Source: Spirodela intermedia
Lineage: Eukaryota; Streptophyta; Magnoliopsida; Alismatales; Araceae
Reading direction: 5' to 3'
DNA: 64,000 nucleotides
NCBI GenBank assembly: GCA_902729315.2
Contig: LR746277.1
Span: 5,461,001-5,525,000 of the forward strand
This document shows, piece after piece, positions 24,801 through 39,000 of this stretch. Below the pieces are notes generated by a model. The model made no database searches, had not been told where the DNA came from, and saw only the letters and a list, made by a program, of their open reading frames with translations. Position 1 is the stretch's first letter. Each line of letters starts with the position of its first letter. The translations under genes were made by a program, and so were the position numbers.

Positions 24801-27800
24801 CACCTCACCTAGATTTATGCATTTTTCTCCTTAATGATCTGTCAAGTTTAAAATCCTTTTCACATTGATCCGTACATTTGTACCTTTTACCTTTCAGTAC
24901 TCTAGACAAGAACTGATACTCTTGTATTGTTACGTGCTTACTTCTCAAACGAGAGAATTTATTTCTGACTTGTATTATTTTTCTTTTTTTCTCTTACTCT
25001 ACATAATTTGTTCTTAGATGCCAATAAAAGAGGCCTGCCATGTCGCTGTCCAAAAAAATCATCCTAGCAAGCAAAAACTTTGGAAACATGCCCTAGCACG
25101 TCAAAATGCAAAAGGACAGGGACCTATTCCGGTTCTGCAAATTGTAAGTCATGGTTCAGAATGACTATCGTTTAAATGTAGGATGTATTCCTCTTCTTAC
25201 TTAGCTTTCATTCATCTTTAAAAGGCATTTTAACATATCACACATCTTACTCATAATATAAATTGTCAGTTTTTATAATGTGATGCTAAAAATCCACACC
25301 GGCATCGTGAAATATGCTATAATAAATATGATGTAGGCTTCTTTTTCAGGAAAAAGTGATATTTAGACAGGGCTAAAACATGTTTCCAACGTTATGTTGA
25401 TGACCTTTGCCTGTAGTGTCTCTTTTTCATGTCTCTTATTTGTTGATAATATTGCTGTGCATGTGACAACCTAACATCTTTGAAAACCAAGTTTGATCAT
25501 ATTATATAAGTATGATATTGGGTTTTTTGGGCTTTTAACTGGGTCAGCATTTTTACAGAGTTTTAGGCTAATTGGGGTAAAGTGATGGGAGTGTGGAAAA
25601 GAAAGGAGATGAAGAAATGTCTATTATTTGTCAGTCATTCTCTGCCACTGACACTGCCATTGATGACACACTCTTGATTTTCACGTCTCCCTCCTCCAAT
25701 ACACTCTTGCCTCTTTGCCAAAGTTGCTGTCTTACACTGAGGAAGGGATTCGGTCTGACAGGCTAAAACGTCTTGAATTCGTACAAAAATACTCATCATT
25801 AAAGATGCTTTTATAATGGGACATAAAAAATATTCCTGTAGTATTTAATAAAGTATTAAATTTTATTGTATTCTATTCCTAAGATTGATTACAATAATTC
25901 TTGTAGGTCAACGTGACTTGGATCCTAGCCAGGCCAATTGGTAGTAGTTTAAATTCGGTTGTATGAAATCTAGCTTTTTAGTGGTTATCCACCAATGGGA
26001 CTGCCGATCCTTTCATATCAATATGCATTAGCATTATATAATCGAAAACTGGGCTGTAATTACAGATTGCTGAATGTACCCGTGTCACCCAGGACTTGGA
26101 CTTTTTCTTCTTCAGTTAATTGCAATCTATGATTTGAGTACCACAAGCAGTCTTGGGGCCCTTTGCTTTCAACTTTTATTTCTTGCGTTCTATGAACGAT
26201 TTGGAAACATTGAACATCATTTATTTTGCTTTGTCACGTTCAGAAACTCACTCTTGATCCTTCTATTTCCGTTTCAGGTATCATATGGTTCTGAGTTGAG
26301 TAATCGTGCACCCACCTTTGACATGGATCTATCAGATTTGAGGGAGGGTGACAAACCAATATCGTATGATAAGGCATTCAATTTTTTTGCTCGAGATCCA
26401 TCTCAAAAGTATGCCCGTGTTGACTATTTATCTGTAATAGGATTATAATAATTTCTTGAGTTATTTAACTAGCCGTGATATTTCAGGTGGGCTGCATATA
26501 TTGCAGGAACGATTCTTGTTTTAATGTCTGAATTGGGCGTCCAATTCAAGGACAGCATCAGCATTCTGGTAATGCTTCAGTCTTTGTTCTGGTAATTTTA
26601 GTGATGTAACACAACACATGACTGCTAAGATGCTGCATTCTGTCTTTACTGATACCTCAGTCTGATGAACGTGCTTTTTTTTCGAAAAATTTCCTTCTTA
26701 CGTTACTTGCACTACTGTTAAATATTCAAAAATTGGTGCCAAGGTGTTCTAGATCTAGACTGTATCCCAAGTACACGAATGACTGAAGAAGGAAGGCAAG
26801 GATATTTTTCCTGGAAAATTAAAAGATATTTCTCATCATATCAATGCCGTTATTCATGGCTTTACTGAAACTCCAAGTCTTTCGGCTAGAATGTCAGGAA
26901 AACTGTGGGTTTATGATTGAAGAAGAAAAGAACGGAATGAGAAAGACAGAATAGAACAGTGCTGCATCAGTCGTTCTCACACCTGCGCAGGCCCTTTCAA
27001 GTTTTATATGTGAGGATAAAAAATAGGACAATGAAACTTTACATTGTTAGGTAAAATGCTAAATTACACCCTCTCAAGAGGATACAATTACCACATTGAC
27101 CCTAATTTTCACCGTTCCCCCAGTTGAGAGGAGATGTCTATCACACTCAACCTACATAGAGTAGGGATGTGTTGAGTTGTCATTATCATTTTTAGAAAAG
27201 GGGTGATAACGACTGAATTTCTCTCTTCTAACCGCGATATGTATAAACCCCCTCACTAAAATTTAATTTTTCTCTGGTGAAAAAATCATCAATCTCCGTG
27301 TTTAGAATAGTCATGTTGCAGTAAATTATTTTGTGATGTTTGACGCTGCCTTATCCTTACAGTAGACTTTTAGTGATATCTTGACTTCAATGTTCGGATT
27401 TCCCATGAAAATCTTTACTCATAATTTAGCTTAGGCAGTAGACTCGGCGTATACTGTTTATTTCTTATTTCTCCGAGTGACTAGGTTCTGCCCGAAGAAC
27501 ATACACAACCCCATGGTGGACCTCTTGTCATCATGAGATCTTATCTAATCAGTATCAATATGGCCTTCAATATGTACGTGATCAGACTTAAAGAATAAAA
27601 GTCCTTTTAGAGGACAAGGCGTAGAATATCTATCATGCAATTAGTGTTAAGGAATATGCATATATTGATGGACCACACTTAAACCAGATATTAGTTGTTG
27701 TATTGTCGAACACAAAACTAATAATATTCTACCAGTCGTTGTTATGTAGAAGTTTCAACTTTGAATGCACCTCTGAATTGGTTTTTAATTTGATACTGTA

Positions 27801-30800
27801 TGACTTTAAGATGGTATCAAAGCCAATATATTGTCTCAGTGACAAAGCCCATGGCATCTAACTCATAAAGGGGCGTGCTGAGAGCAGTCCTATCTATGTG
27901 TAAAGTTCTGATCATAATATGGGCTTACTATGGGCTTCACTGATCACCCATTGGCTTAAGTTAGGTGGATCAATACCTCCAACATGTATTCATTAGATAT
28001 TTGTATTATTTCTTATTATTCATGGGCAAATATAATGAATGATGACGTTTTTCTGCATAAAATACAGACTAAATGGATTGGACAGCCATCTATCATTTCA
28101 CCTTGTTTTATCATCTGGAACTTTCAGGTTTCCTCTGCAGTTCCTGAGGGGAAAGGTGTTTCTTCTTCTGCAGCGGTGGAAGTTGCCACCATGTCTGCCA
28201 TTGCTGCTGCACATGGTTTGTGGTTTTTTTCTGAAGTTAGAAAAGTTCGAATTAATTGCTTCTAATCAGAAAGGTTATCCTAGTATTTTGGAAAATAAAT
28301 TTTGTATAACTGCATTTTCAGTCTGGTTGCCATTTTCCTCAGACGAGATATAATCACTATACTATCAAATTTACCTGGCCGTTAACATGAAATAACGTGA
28401 CATGCTGTTGGTAGTTGAACTATGATGTACTTATCCATAGATTCTTTGTAGTCTTATCCCATTTTAGGTGGAAAACATGTGAGCCTATGATTACATAAGC
28501 ATGTCCTTGTGAAATATAAGGCGGCCCCACAGTAGAAATGCAGAGACCAAATGGGTGATGATTAGATTAATATTGGAATGGATGACACCAACATTACAGA
28601 AATCCTTCCAAAATAGGCACATGCTTCAACTTTTGACTACAAATGAAAGATGTTTGGGAAATTTTATTACTGGCGACCAGAACTTGAGGACCATTATTTC
28701 TAAGAATTTCAGAAGTTGCTTTTTAGTGTCTAAAATTATACTGTCCTTCATAAATGGAATCTAATGGCTTTCCTTCTGTAGGACTGAATATTACACCTAG
28801 AGACCTTGCATTGCTCTGTCAGAAGGTATGAGCCTTTAACAAATTATATGATTGGTTGTCATAGAATACAAATATATGATGTTTATGAATTTTTTATCGT
28901 TTGACAGGTCGAAAATTTAATCGTTGGAGCTCCTTGTGGAGTGATGGATCAAATGACATCAGCATGTGGTGAAGCAAACAAACTGCTTGCTATGGTTTGC
29001 CAGGTAATACTTGTGCCTGTTTCACGAAGGAAAACCATTCTGGCATGGATTCAACTCTTTGTTTGATTAATTCGTCTTCTGCAGCCTGCCGAGGTCAAAG
29101 AACTTGTTACTATCCCAACACATATACGTTTCTGGGGTATTGACTCTGGGATACGGCACAGGTACTTTATAAATCTATCCATCCCTCTCATGTTGAATTT
29201 ATAAAACTAAAATTTATTAACTTTTAACCTACAGACTCATTTGTTTGAAAAATGCTAAAATTTTCTGATGATTTTACATTCTCCATTCCTCAACTGCTTC
29301 ATGGGGTTGCGATTATTCCACCAAAACTAGGACTTACATAAGGCTTGCTTTCTTTAAAACAGTCTTGTTGACCTGTTCATATTTTCTATCTTATTTACCT
29401 ATCTGATTTGGAGACATTCGTGGTAGTTAAGCAATAGGAGATTGCTCTTGGGGGCCTATAGGCGGCATGCCCAACCTTCATTCGAGGGTCTGACACATTG
29501 CATGTATTAGGCTTATGTTGGGTGGGATTGTGGTGAGTGTTCACTACTCATATACCCGCGGGTCTCTTGAGGGTTTGAGGATTCCTTTATGTTTCATTTG
29601 GGATGAAATTAATACCACCTCTTTCTGTGCCCTGTGATCTGGAGTTTTTATAAAGGGTATGCAAATGTGAGTACTTGAGCCTTTATTTTCTTTGCAATAT
29701 ATTCTGCTGTACGAACCACTTTCTAATAGAACTTAATCTCTATGCAGTGTTGGCGGCACAGATTATGGCTCCGTGAGGATAGGTACCTTTATGGGAAGGA
29801 AAATCATAAAGTCTGAAGCTTCAGCTTTATTATCCAAATCTCTTGATACGAATACCCTTCTGGGAGTAGATGCCACGAATCCTGATGAATTTGAGGAGGA
29901 TGGCATCGAGTTGCTTAAAAATGAAAGTTCGATTGATTACTTATGCAACCTCTCAACTCACAGGTGAAGATAGTGCTTTTCATCATGTTGCATTGCTTAG
30001 TTTCATCATGTTGCATTGCTTGGTGATAAATTTATTATTGCGTTTGCTTAGATAGCAGACTGACCATCATAATAATCACTTATGTCACTGGAGGAGGTTT
30101 CCTCGGTTTCATGTTCAGATTTCCAGAGTACAAATCTGGCCCACAAAAAAAAACTTGTAGCATTGCTCACTTTAAACAGGTCTTTACGAAATTTGGAACA
30201 TGACCATATCTGAATGTAATGGGCCTTTCTGAATTAAAAAAAAGTTATGCAAAAAATAAACAGTGCCTAGATCTTTCGGGGGGGGAGGGGGGGGGGGTGG
30301 GGGGAAGGTATGTGGAGAGGGAGGAGGTGGTAGAAAGATGATGTAGGCCGTTAGTAGAACCTTTGAACAGTCCATGTTGTGCAGACGGAGATCATGAGCT
30401 CGGTGAAGAGACAATGCAGAATCCCAAAGGTGTCAAGATGTTCGTTTTAGAGTAACCATGGGTTCTACTACAAGTTATGGAAGTGAATAGATCCATATTT
30501 TGGATAGTTATAAATGGTTTATTTAAAAAACTCGTAAAATATATTTTCAAAGAAAAATCCGAATCTTCATATCTTCTTAAGGAAATCAAGTTTGTATTTT
30601 ACTAAATAATATAATATAATTTTTTCAAAATGATTTTACATGATCTATTTATTTCTCATTGATATCCATTTTTTTCTCAATCCTCCTTTCATCGGCTTAT
30701 CTTCAATTAAAAAATCTCTTTTTAAGGTTAATTGCCTCAAGAATAAGATATTTGCGGTTGTTTAACAAAAAGGTCTAGAAAATTTTCTTTTCGACGACGA

Positions 30801-32402
30801 ACATGAGAATCGACAGAGTTGTCTAAGGATATTCATAAATAAGAAAAAGAGAAACGCAAATAATTTAGGGTGGGTATCATAGTGAACGATTTTAGAAGTA
30901 TGGAGGTAGTTGAATGCTGCGTCCTTTTTCTATTCCCTGCTTTTTTTTCAGGTAACTTTATCTTGTCTTCTTTTTTTAAATACCAAGTATCCTTTATAGC
31001 ACTTTTTATATTTATATTTCCAGAATTGGCTTATAAACATTTACGCTTGAGCACTTTTTTTTTTCAGATACGAAGATTCTTATGCCAAGATTCTTCCAGA
31101 GTCTATCCTTGGAGAGACATTTCTAACAAATTACGTCGATCATAATGATCCGGTGACCGTTATTAATCCCAAGCGCATTTATGGAGTCAGGTCACCTACC
31201 AAGCATCCCGTATATGAAAACTTCCGAGTGAAGGTAAGTAAATGCGCTGACTACGCTCTTCCATTGTCTTCAAGCTAAAGACCTGGTTAAGGATATCTGT
31301 TCTTACGTATACATACAGTCGGCAAATGGAAGATAGCTTCTTATTTTTTTGTCTAGATGGATGGAACCATCAGGCTCGCCAACCATGTTTTCATATGTTT
31401 ATGATATTCTGTATGATAGCAGTCACGGTAAAGCACGAAAACCATGTTTGTCATAAATTGGCATGATTGCATCATAACATAGTCATATTAGGACTTATCT
31501 ATGAGGCTCTGAAACTTCTTTAAGCCGTGCCCAAACTTTTTACGAACCCAATAACTTGATACCATTCCAGATGAACATATTCGCTTATCCATCTTATGTG
31601 TTATTTCTCTGCAAAAAACCACCTCTTTTATGCGTACCTCTAGGCCTTCAAAGCCTTATTAACGGCAGCAACAACAGATGAACAGCTCTCTGCTCTCGGA
31701 GAACTCATGTATCAGGTAACTCAGATTGCTTGGGTGGGGTTATTTCATTGATGAATAAAGATAAAATGCCTGGGATGCGTGAGCTAGTTCAAAGAGTTCG
31801 TTCATGGAGATCCCATGTTATCCTAGTTTTTTTGTCCTACATTTCCTTGCAGTGCCACTACAGTTACAGTGACTGCGGGCTAGGCTCCGATGGAACCGAC
31901 AGACTTGTGAAGCTGGTTCAGGAAATGCAGCACCGCAGGGCGTCAGATGGGAAAAGTAGCCTATTTGGAGCAAAAATCACTGGAGGCGGCTCGGGTGGAT
32001 CTGTCTGTGTTGTTGGAAGGAATTGCATCCGAAGCAGCAAAGAAATACTCGAGGTAACCAATGCATCCATAACCAGTCGCCGATTTACTGAGGCAACTGA
32101 TGAAACTTGAAGTCTTCATTCAGATGTGATTGAACAGAGACCCTTAAGATAGTAAATTAATGGGCTTTGGAGATCAGTTTTTGATTCCTTCTACAACAGT
32201 TTTAGTCAATGGAATCGAGCATATATACATTCCAGTTAATGATCCTTGTCATGTTTTCTGAAACCAGATACAGCAGCGATATAAGACCGCCACCGGCTAC
32301 CTGCCTTACATATTTGAGGGCTCCTCACCGGGTGCTGGAAAGTTCGGCTTCTTGAGGCTGCGGCGCCGCCACACCACCGCCGCCTCCAAACCCGGCAAGT
32401 GA
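18621..32402 (+). CDS. ARA1: L-arabinokinase
   Basis: Phosphorylates L-arabinose to L-arabinose 1-phosphate, salvaging sugar freed from cell walls. There are 29 exons: 18621-18716, 19186-19293, 19509-19577, 19696-19779, 19918-19994, 20487-20553, 20794-20851, 20944-21011, 21090-21152, 22179-22232, 22331-22433, 22523-22632, 22713-22832, 23128-23184, 23750-23922 (or 23946), 24005-24173, 24367-24450, 25018-25143, 26278-26408, 26487-26568, 28128-28215, 28782-28825, 28908-29003, 29085-29161, 29748-29963, 31068-31233, 31644-31715, 31853-32053 and 32268-32402, giving about 997 residues (Arabidopsis about 1,040). The N-terminal half is glycosyltransferase-like ([16 protein letters not shown], then [20 protein letters not shown]). 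The C-terminal half is a GHMP kinase: [18 protein letters not shown] near 498-515, ATP loop [11 protein letters not shown] near 639-649 and [15 protein letters not shown]. Introns 13 and perhaps 15 start with GC. The protein ends in a short basic tail after RLRRR. Confidence 0.95.
18765..18799. repeat. (CT)n microsatellite in ARA1 intron 1
   Basis: Seventeen CT units, about 50 bp into the first intron of ARA1. Confidence 0.9.
22833..23127 (+). other. GC-AG intron 13 of ARA1
   Basis: The exon ends GGAGAG and the intron begins GCAAGT, the standard form of a plant GC donor. It ends CTCCAG before GTAGCT. Splicing here restores [16 protein letters not shown], as in the family. The nearest GT donor (at 22837) gives the wrong phase. 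Confidence 0.8.
23923..24004 (+). other. ARA1 intron 15, probable GC donor
   Basis: Two donors keep the frame. GC at 23923 (TC|GCATGT) gives an 82-nt intron and the join [14 protein letters not shown], which fits my recollection of the family without gaps. GT at 23947 (CC|GTAATC) gives only 58 nt and inserts eight residues. The GC choice is preferred on protein fit and intron length. Confidence 0.55.
27812..27823 (+). mobile_element. Possible copia-type primer-binding-site remnant in ARA1 intron 20
   Basis: TGGTATCAAAGC differs by one base from the copia initiator-Met primer-binding site. It sits in the longest ARA1 intron (26569-28127). No coding remains are recognised around it, and the similarity may be chance. 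Confidence 0.2.
30278..30308 (+). repeat. G-run in ARA1 intron 25
   Basis: About thirty bases that are almost all G, broken by single A or T and closed by AA. The run is on the transcribed-sense strand, so both DNA and pre-mRNA could form G-quadruplexes. Confidence 0.85.
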
Positions 32403-33023
32403 TTTTGCCTCCCCAGAATAAGAATGATAACCATTGCCCCCCAAGATGTCTGCCCATGCGCCTCTCTACCTGAAGAACAGGCCTGCGAGGCGTCCAATAA
32501 GCCTCTCTCTGTATACATATACAGCTCTGTAGTTTGCTCTTGAAAAAATTAAGCTCCTTCTCCAATGCATTTTTATTTTTAGATGGCGGTGCTTCTTGGA
32601 GGCATGCAATGCAGGCCGGTAACATTCCATGATTGGCAGTCGAGGCAAAGGGGCAGCACGATTAGCGCAAGGAAAAGGCAAATAAAAGGATAAAATTATG
32701 CATCAGAGTTCTTCTAGCCCCCTCAGGTTTTGGCTGTGTAGGGAGCACGGCTACAAAACTAGCAATTTTCCCCGCCGGGGGAAGCGGCGGGGGGGTGTTC
32801 TCAGGGTGTTCTCACTGGGGACCGAGCTCTGACATCACCTCCCCCCTCCCCCCCCCCCCCGGGACCTTCGAGCGGACCAGTCCCTGTTGGAACTGGGTCT
32901 GGGTGATGTTCTTGGTGGTCTGGTGGAGAGCCAGGCCGCCCAGAAGAGCTTCTCAAGTCCACCCAGCACTCAGTGTAATCAAATAAACATCTTCAAGGTA
33001 GTAGTCGGGGAGTGCTGGTCTTC
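32403..33023. other. Convergent 3' flanks of ARA1 and RPN2
   Basis: 621 bp between the two stop codons. It contains a C-run near 32841-32860 and a G-rich stretch near 32780-32796. No gene is supported. Confidence 0.6.
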
Positions 33024-36000
33024 TCATGATGAGTACTCAAACGGCTGCGGCGGCTGGGGCTCGTCGTCGACAGCCATTGCCGCCGAGGACGTCGATCCTT
33101 GCTGCGCCACTGCAGACCCACCGCCGGTGGTGGATGTCACGGTCGATGGTGCGTCAGTGAGCGCAAGCACCTCCGCTTCAGAGGGCTGTAGATCCCTCAG
33201 GAGGACGAATCCTGAGAGAATAGGTCTGCTGGTGTACTTCTGCTTCACGGGGACGTATCTGCTCCCTTCTAGGAGCTTTATATGCTTCTCCTGGGCAGGG
33301 AGGACCCGGGAAGGATTCACCAGTGTAGCAGAAGATGGCTCGCTCTCTGGCTTCCTCTCTGACGTAGGCTCCACCTGCAAGTATATCAATAAAAGCGTGA
33401 GAAAAATATGGGTAAAGGAGAGAGAAGCGCCCCACTCCATGATTCCTCTCTCCTGAAGAAGGAAAGAGGTGGTATGAAAGCCATTTCTTGAGTGACTAGG
33501 AAGCAGCAGAAAGAGTGAAGAGAGGCTGTCACCTGCATGGCATCGGCGGGCTTTTCCGAAGATTTTTGGCTCTTCCCTGACCCTGAAGCCGCCTCTTCGC
33601 CAGAACCTCTTTCGGTGTTGGCCTTCTGTTCAGCATCTTTCTTGGCTCTCGCCTTCGCCTTGGCAGATGTGGACAGCACCGCAGTGGGAAGCTTCACGGT
33701 GGACAAAGAGGTGGGGGGTGTGGTGGGCCGAGGGTACTCGAACAGAGAAGGTTTGGCGTTCGACAGGAACTCGAAACTGGGGACCTTGAGGTCGTAGTTG
33801 AGCCCGATGAAGGCAGTGGGAGAGAACGACAGGCTGATGAAGTATTGGAGCGGGTACCAGTACCAAAACTGACTGAAGACGGCGAGCCCAACAATGGCGG
33901 TCATCCTATCGTGACTGTTCTTCGAGAGCAACTTGATCGAGACATTCCGCCCGCCAGCATCGAGAATCCCAGAAGCTAAAATGGCACCCATCTTGCTCAT
34001 CGTGTCTTCATGTTTATCGAGAATTATCTTCTCCAGTTGGCGCCTGGCACAAGGTAAAGAATCCGGCAGAGAAATGCCGGTGAATCACGAGGATGGAGAA
34101 GGGGGGGGAGACGGGTTATCATATCAGAACGGCGGCAGTAGAACATACCTGAACATCCCAACCCGGAAGTCATAGGACTCGTTGACTTGAATCATGACCA
34201 TGGCCATAGCCAGAAGGGCTCCCTGGCGAACAAAGTCTACGACGTCCGATGTGAGAGGCTCCAACAGAGATATGGCTTCACTGGATCCAGTACCAGCACA
34301 GGAAATGCCAACAGCTAATGCCGCACCATACCGTACGTGGGGATTGTAAGATTCCGAGAGCAGGGACACGATTCTTGGAGTCTGTAAATCCATGATCAAG
34401 AGGAATGACCGTGAGAAAGTTTGCAGTGGTCTGCAATAGAACCACCGATTTTTTATTTTTTTTTCTGCCAGACAACTGTTGCCTGATGACTAGTCAACCA
34501 AGGATGATTGATTTCCTGGTTTATGAAATGATCATCAAACAATGATGGATTGATCAGAGTTATCAAGATGTCACATACAGATGATGTCCCCAGAAGAGAG
34601 CCCATGGAGCAATAAGTCAGGGTTTCTTTCTACGAGGAACATGACCTCACAACCAAAATGAAGCCTGATATAGTCTTTCCAGTAGCATCATGGATTTTGC
34701 AGAAGCACGAATGACAAGGGTCTAATTTCAAGACAACACTCGGTGAATGAGGACTGCCCAAAACAGATTGTTACCTATAAAATTAGTGAATGTTCTACAT
34801 AGGCAATGCACATGGGGCTACCAAATCTTGAAGCCATCTAAGAATTAATAAAAAAAAAAAGAGGTATTGTTTATAGATATCTTTAAATTCAAATTCCCTG
34901 TAAAAATTCAGATGCTTTCACGTTCTGAAGAACTTTGTCCAGAAAGAAGGGCCTCTCAGGTACCATCAAACTTATATTATCTTCTGCTATCAGACAGACT
35001 ACTCAACTGACTCTCCTAAAACTTAATCAAAACCCAGAATCACCAGAAAATCTTCTCACGTTTCTTAACCAACACTCTTTCACATACACACAAAAAGAAA
35101 TAAATAGATCAAGGAATTGAATGAGAACACATGAAACATGTACACTGGGGGGGGGACGGCCCCCACCCCAGATCATAGGGTCACCCACATGATGTACATG
35201 ACAATATAAAAGGTCGATGGAGCTCACAAAATAAGATTAATATACAAACCTGTTCGGGTTCTGAGCATAGAACAAATCCGAGGGCCAAAACCGCCGTCCT
35301 CCTGACATCATCACTCACGTCTGATACAGCAAAATGCAGCAATTGGTGGATAGCCTTATTGTTGGAGGTCCCTCTGTAGGCCAAAGCCAATGCGTACATC
35401 CCACCATACCGAAGAATCGGATCTTGATCTCTTGTCATCTGCTCAATCAATGTGTCGGCCTCCTCTTCCCTCCCATAAACTGTCAGCGCGATCCCGAGGG
35501 ATAACCCCCTGAAACAATAGTGAAGACATGAGCTAAGAGATGCATGAAAAAAAAAGAAAAAGAAAACTGCACATCACATGATATACGAAGTTTTGTAATG
35601 TTCTTTGCCAAAAACCAATGCAATGCAGAATAATACAGTTCGTAAGCCTCATTTCAGTTCTCAGGTCTTCATATCGTCCGAGGATTAAGCACATTAAAAT
35701 TGAGGCCATTGGTCTGCAATAATTTCAATCCACCTCAAATTCCAGGGAGTCTTATAGTTGCCAGCATCAGTATTCAAAAACCAGTTGTTGTAATGATTAA
35801 CCACCCAAAACAGAGTTAAAACAGATGGCCGATTACCACCACTGGTCTAGATTGTGTTAAGGAAATAAGACGCGCCATGCAACAGAACAGTCTCACCTAA
35901 TTATTTTCTCGTGTTGTGTATCATGTGCATACGCAAGCATCTCACTCGCCTTCTTGCTGGACGTTCCAACCATAAGTAATCCCATACAGATACCAGCGGC

Positions 36001-39000
36001 CTCACCAGCTACTGCACTGTCTGTATACAGGACATTCTTTACATCTTCATATATTTCCTCATCTGCAGTTCCCAGGGCTGCCAATCCCAGACCTAAACAA
36101 GCACCATGCTGGATGACCTGAAGCCGGGAAAAAGCACTTTCGTTAACCTCAAGCAATCAAAAATCTTGGATAATGGAAGTTATGCTGAAAAGGGGTAAAA
36201 CAGGCACCTCAGAATTAGTATTCCGAAGACTTTCACGAAGAAATTGTTTGATGCCTTCACCATGATTCGCATGAATAAGGCCCAGAGCGTAAAGAGCACC
36301 ACCTTCTGAGTATGGACTAGAGCTAGCCGCTGCACCACTCTGGGGCAGGTAAGGTGCCATCAGAGACCTACCTTGCTGAAGGTGACCTCTGTGAATGACA
36401 CCTAACCCAGCAGTGGCACTGAACTTAGCCCAGTTAGTTGCCCTACTCAACCATTCCTAGATTATCATAGAGCTATAATCAGTCAGGTGGAAAAAGAGGA
36501 ATACCAGATCAAGATCTAAACCGAAAAACTGTATAAACAAGTGGAAATTTAACGTCACCAGATTTTCCCTAAGAAATGTGTCCACAGTTGTTCCAGCGTG
36601 CATTAATGCATTGGCACAAATAGTTGCACTGTGACAAACACTGTTTCTCATTTCCACCGACTGCTTTATTGTCTTCAGAATCAAAAGATCCGACCTATTC
36701 ATGTATCCCGATCATCATAAAAACTTTTCACAAAAACCCCTCCCCCAAAAAGGAGAGTTTCTAAAATAAAAAAGGTGGATAATGCTAAAAAATAATGTCT
36801 AACCTGTTATGGCTATAGAGAAATTGCAAAGTTAGCTGTATTGGAGTCTCTCCAGATAAAATTCCCTTAAGCTTTGTGAAGTCATTGGGCTCCTTTACCC
36901 CTGATGCTGGATTCGAACCATTAGGACCATCGATATGAGCATCCACTGTGGCGCTTGTAGGAATTATAACATCAGTAGAAACATATCCATTTGGTGAGCC
37001 TGTTTCAACGTGTTCAGGGTCAACTGACTCCACAGGCTGTCCACTCAAAGCTTGCGGTCGGGAGTCTGGCAGACGATCTCTCACTTTTAAAAGAAAGGCT
37101 TGATGCTCATTCTCCACAAGATCGAATGCTATCTGGAAGGCCAGAAGAGCATCATCCTGACAAAAAGTTTAAATTCATTAAGCAGCCGTTCAGATTGTGT
37201 GCGTGAAAATGAATCCAAGTACACAAAGTACCTTGCTTCCAGACAGGAGAAGCTTCTCAAGTATAGCAGCAACGCCTTCAGGTTCATTTAGAAACATAAG
37301 ACATTGGCAGATGCTCACGTAATCAGGAGATGGCAAACTCTGGTAAATTTTAACAAGAAGCCGAAGAACCTGCAAGGATGTAGGTAATATATAGTCAGGG
37401 CCTAAACTGGGAAATGGTCAGGTAAATTTTAGAAAAGACGAAAGGGTATTTATTAAATACCAATGAAAAAGGTTTCAACAGAATAAAAGAAATAGTCGAG
37501 AAGTTCTTCGAAAATCTTCACATCCATCTACAAAGGAGAGCTGAACTAAGCACATCCAAATAAATTGTTTTCACATCTCCCAATTTGATTTCTTTGTTCA
37601 CCCTCCCCCAGCAGAAAGTGGGCCAAACAGCATAACCCTCACCTTTCACTCCCCAGAGAAATTTTCTTTGAATATAGAAAGCACGTTCGCATGTCCTCAA
37701 GAAACAAAAAGTGATCAACTCCATCAACAGCGCAAAAAACCTCCTCAAATAAAAAAAAAATGCTACTATATTTACTGCTGGCCCTAAGCCAGATTCAAGA
37801 ACCAGCATCTCACTTAAGAGGCTCTAAACTCCTCAAATCAAAACCTACCCCACATATCCATAAATAGATTATGTTATAGATGATCACCCAGTAGTAGTCG
37901 GTAACGCATACAATTTTGAATCATTTGACATTAGATTCAAGGAATGCTGAACGAAGTGGAAGGATGCATACCTCAGAACGGTATTCTCTGTGATTGACGA
38001 AGGTGTGGGAAAGGTTAATACAATATGCAAGTGCACTGTGAACGTTATCACTGCGCATAATTGTTTCTTCTAGCTTATCCAATCTTCTACACTCAACAGC
38101 CATTCCCATTGCTTGTTGATACTTTTCATCTAAAATACATCTACAGAATAAAAAAAAAGAATCAATCCCTTCAAATTGAATCAACCACTATACTTCTATA
38201 GGTCCGCAATGGTCATGATATATAAAGACTTCAATCATTTTGGATGGAATGTATCACATACTTATTTAGCATTCTTTCCACAATGGCCTCCAATCTTGGA
38301 TCAATCGTGACAGCTTCTTCATTAGACTTTAAATACTTCGACTTAAGACTCGCATATTCGTCTAAAGCTTTGGCTGAAATGGAAATAACACAGGATTTAG
38401 TAGTTTCCCTAGACGAGGTGCAAGGTATCTGCGAGAGAAAAGCCTTCCTACCGAGAAGAGTGTGGGCGTAATCAGAAATCTCAGAAACATCAAATAATGG
38501 TCCAGCACCAAGAGCATAAGACAATGAGTCATTAAGTTCTCCAAGGTAGTAAAATACCTGCCAAAGGGTGAAACAAGGACCCATATAAGCAAGGTCAAGA
38601 GAAGACAACATAATGGCGTACAAATACAAACCAGAGCAGTTATCAACAATTCTTGTATGGACATAAACAATCGTCAATTGAATTTATCTCAGCATTAACA
38701 AACCATGGCTGACGAACATAATAAAATCACAACCCAACACGAAAGGCATCTATTGGGCATAGACAACAGATCTAAACAGTACAGCATCTATTGCATTAAA
38801 TTTTTAGTACACATACGATAAAAATAAATCAAAATAATAAAAACTATATGAACTGCATAAAGGCGGCCTTTATGCCTTAAGTGATTCAACACAGAAGAAT
38901 GAATATTTAAATAAAAATATGAAGTAAATAGGCGAGTCTTTTAGTCAGGAATTTTTCGATTTCGATGCCCCATATTTGGATTAAAAACAGCCTCATTGTC

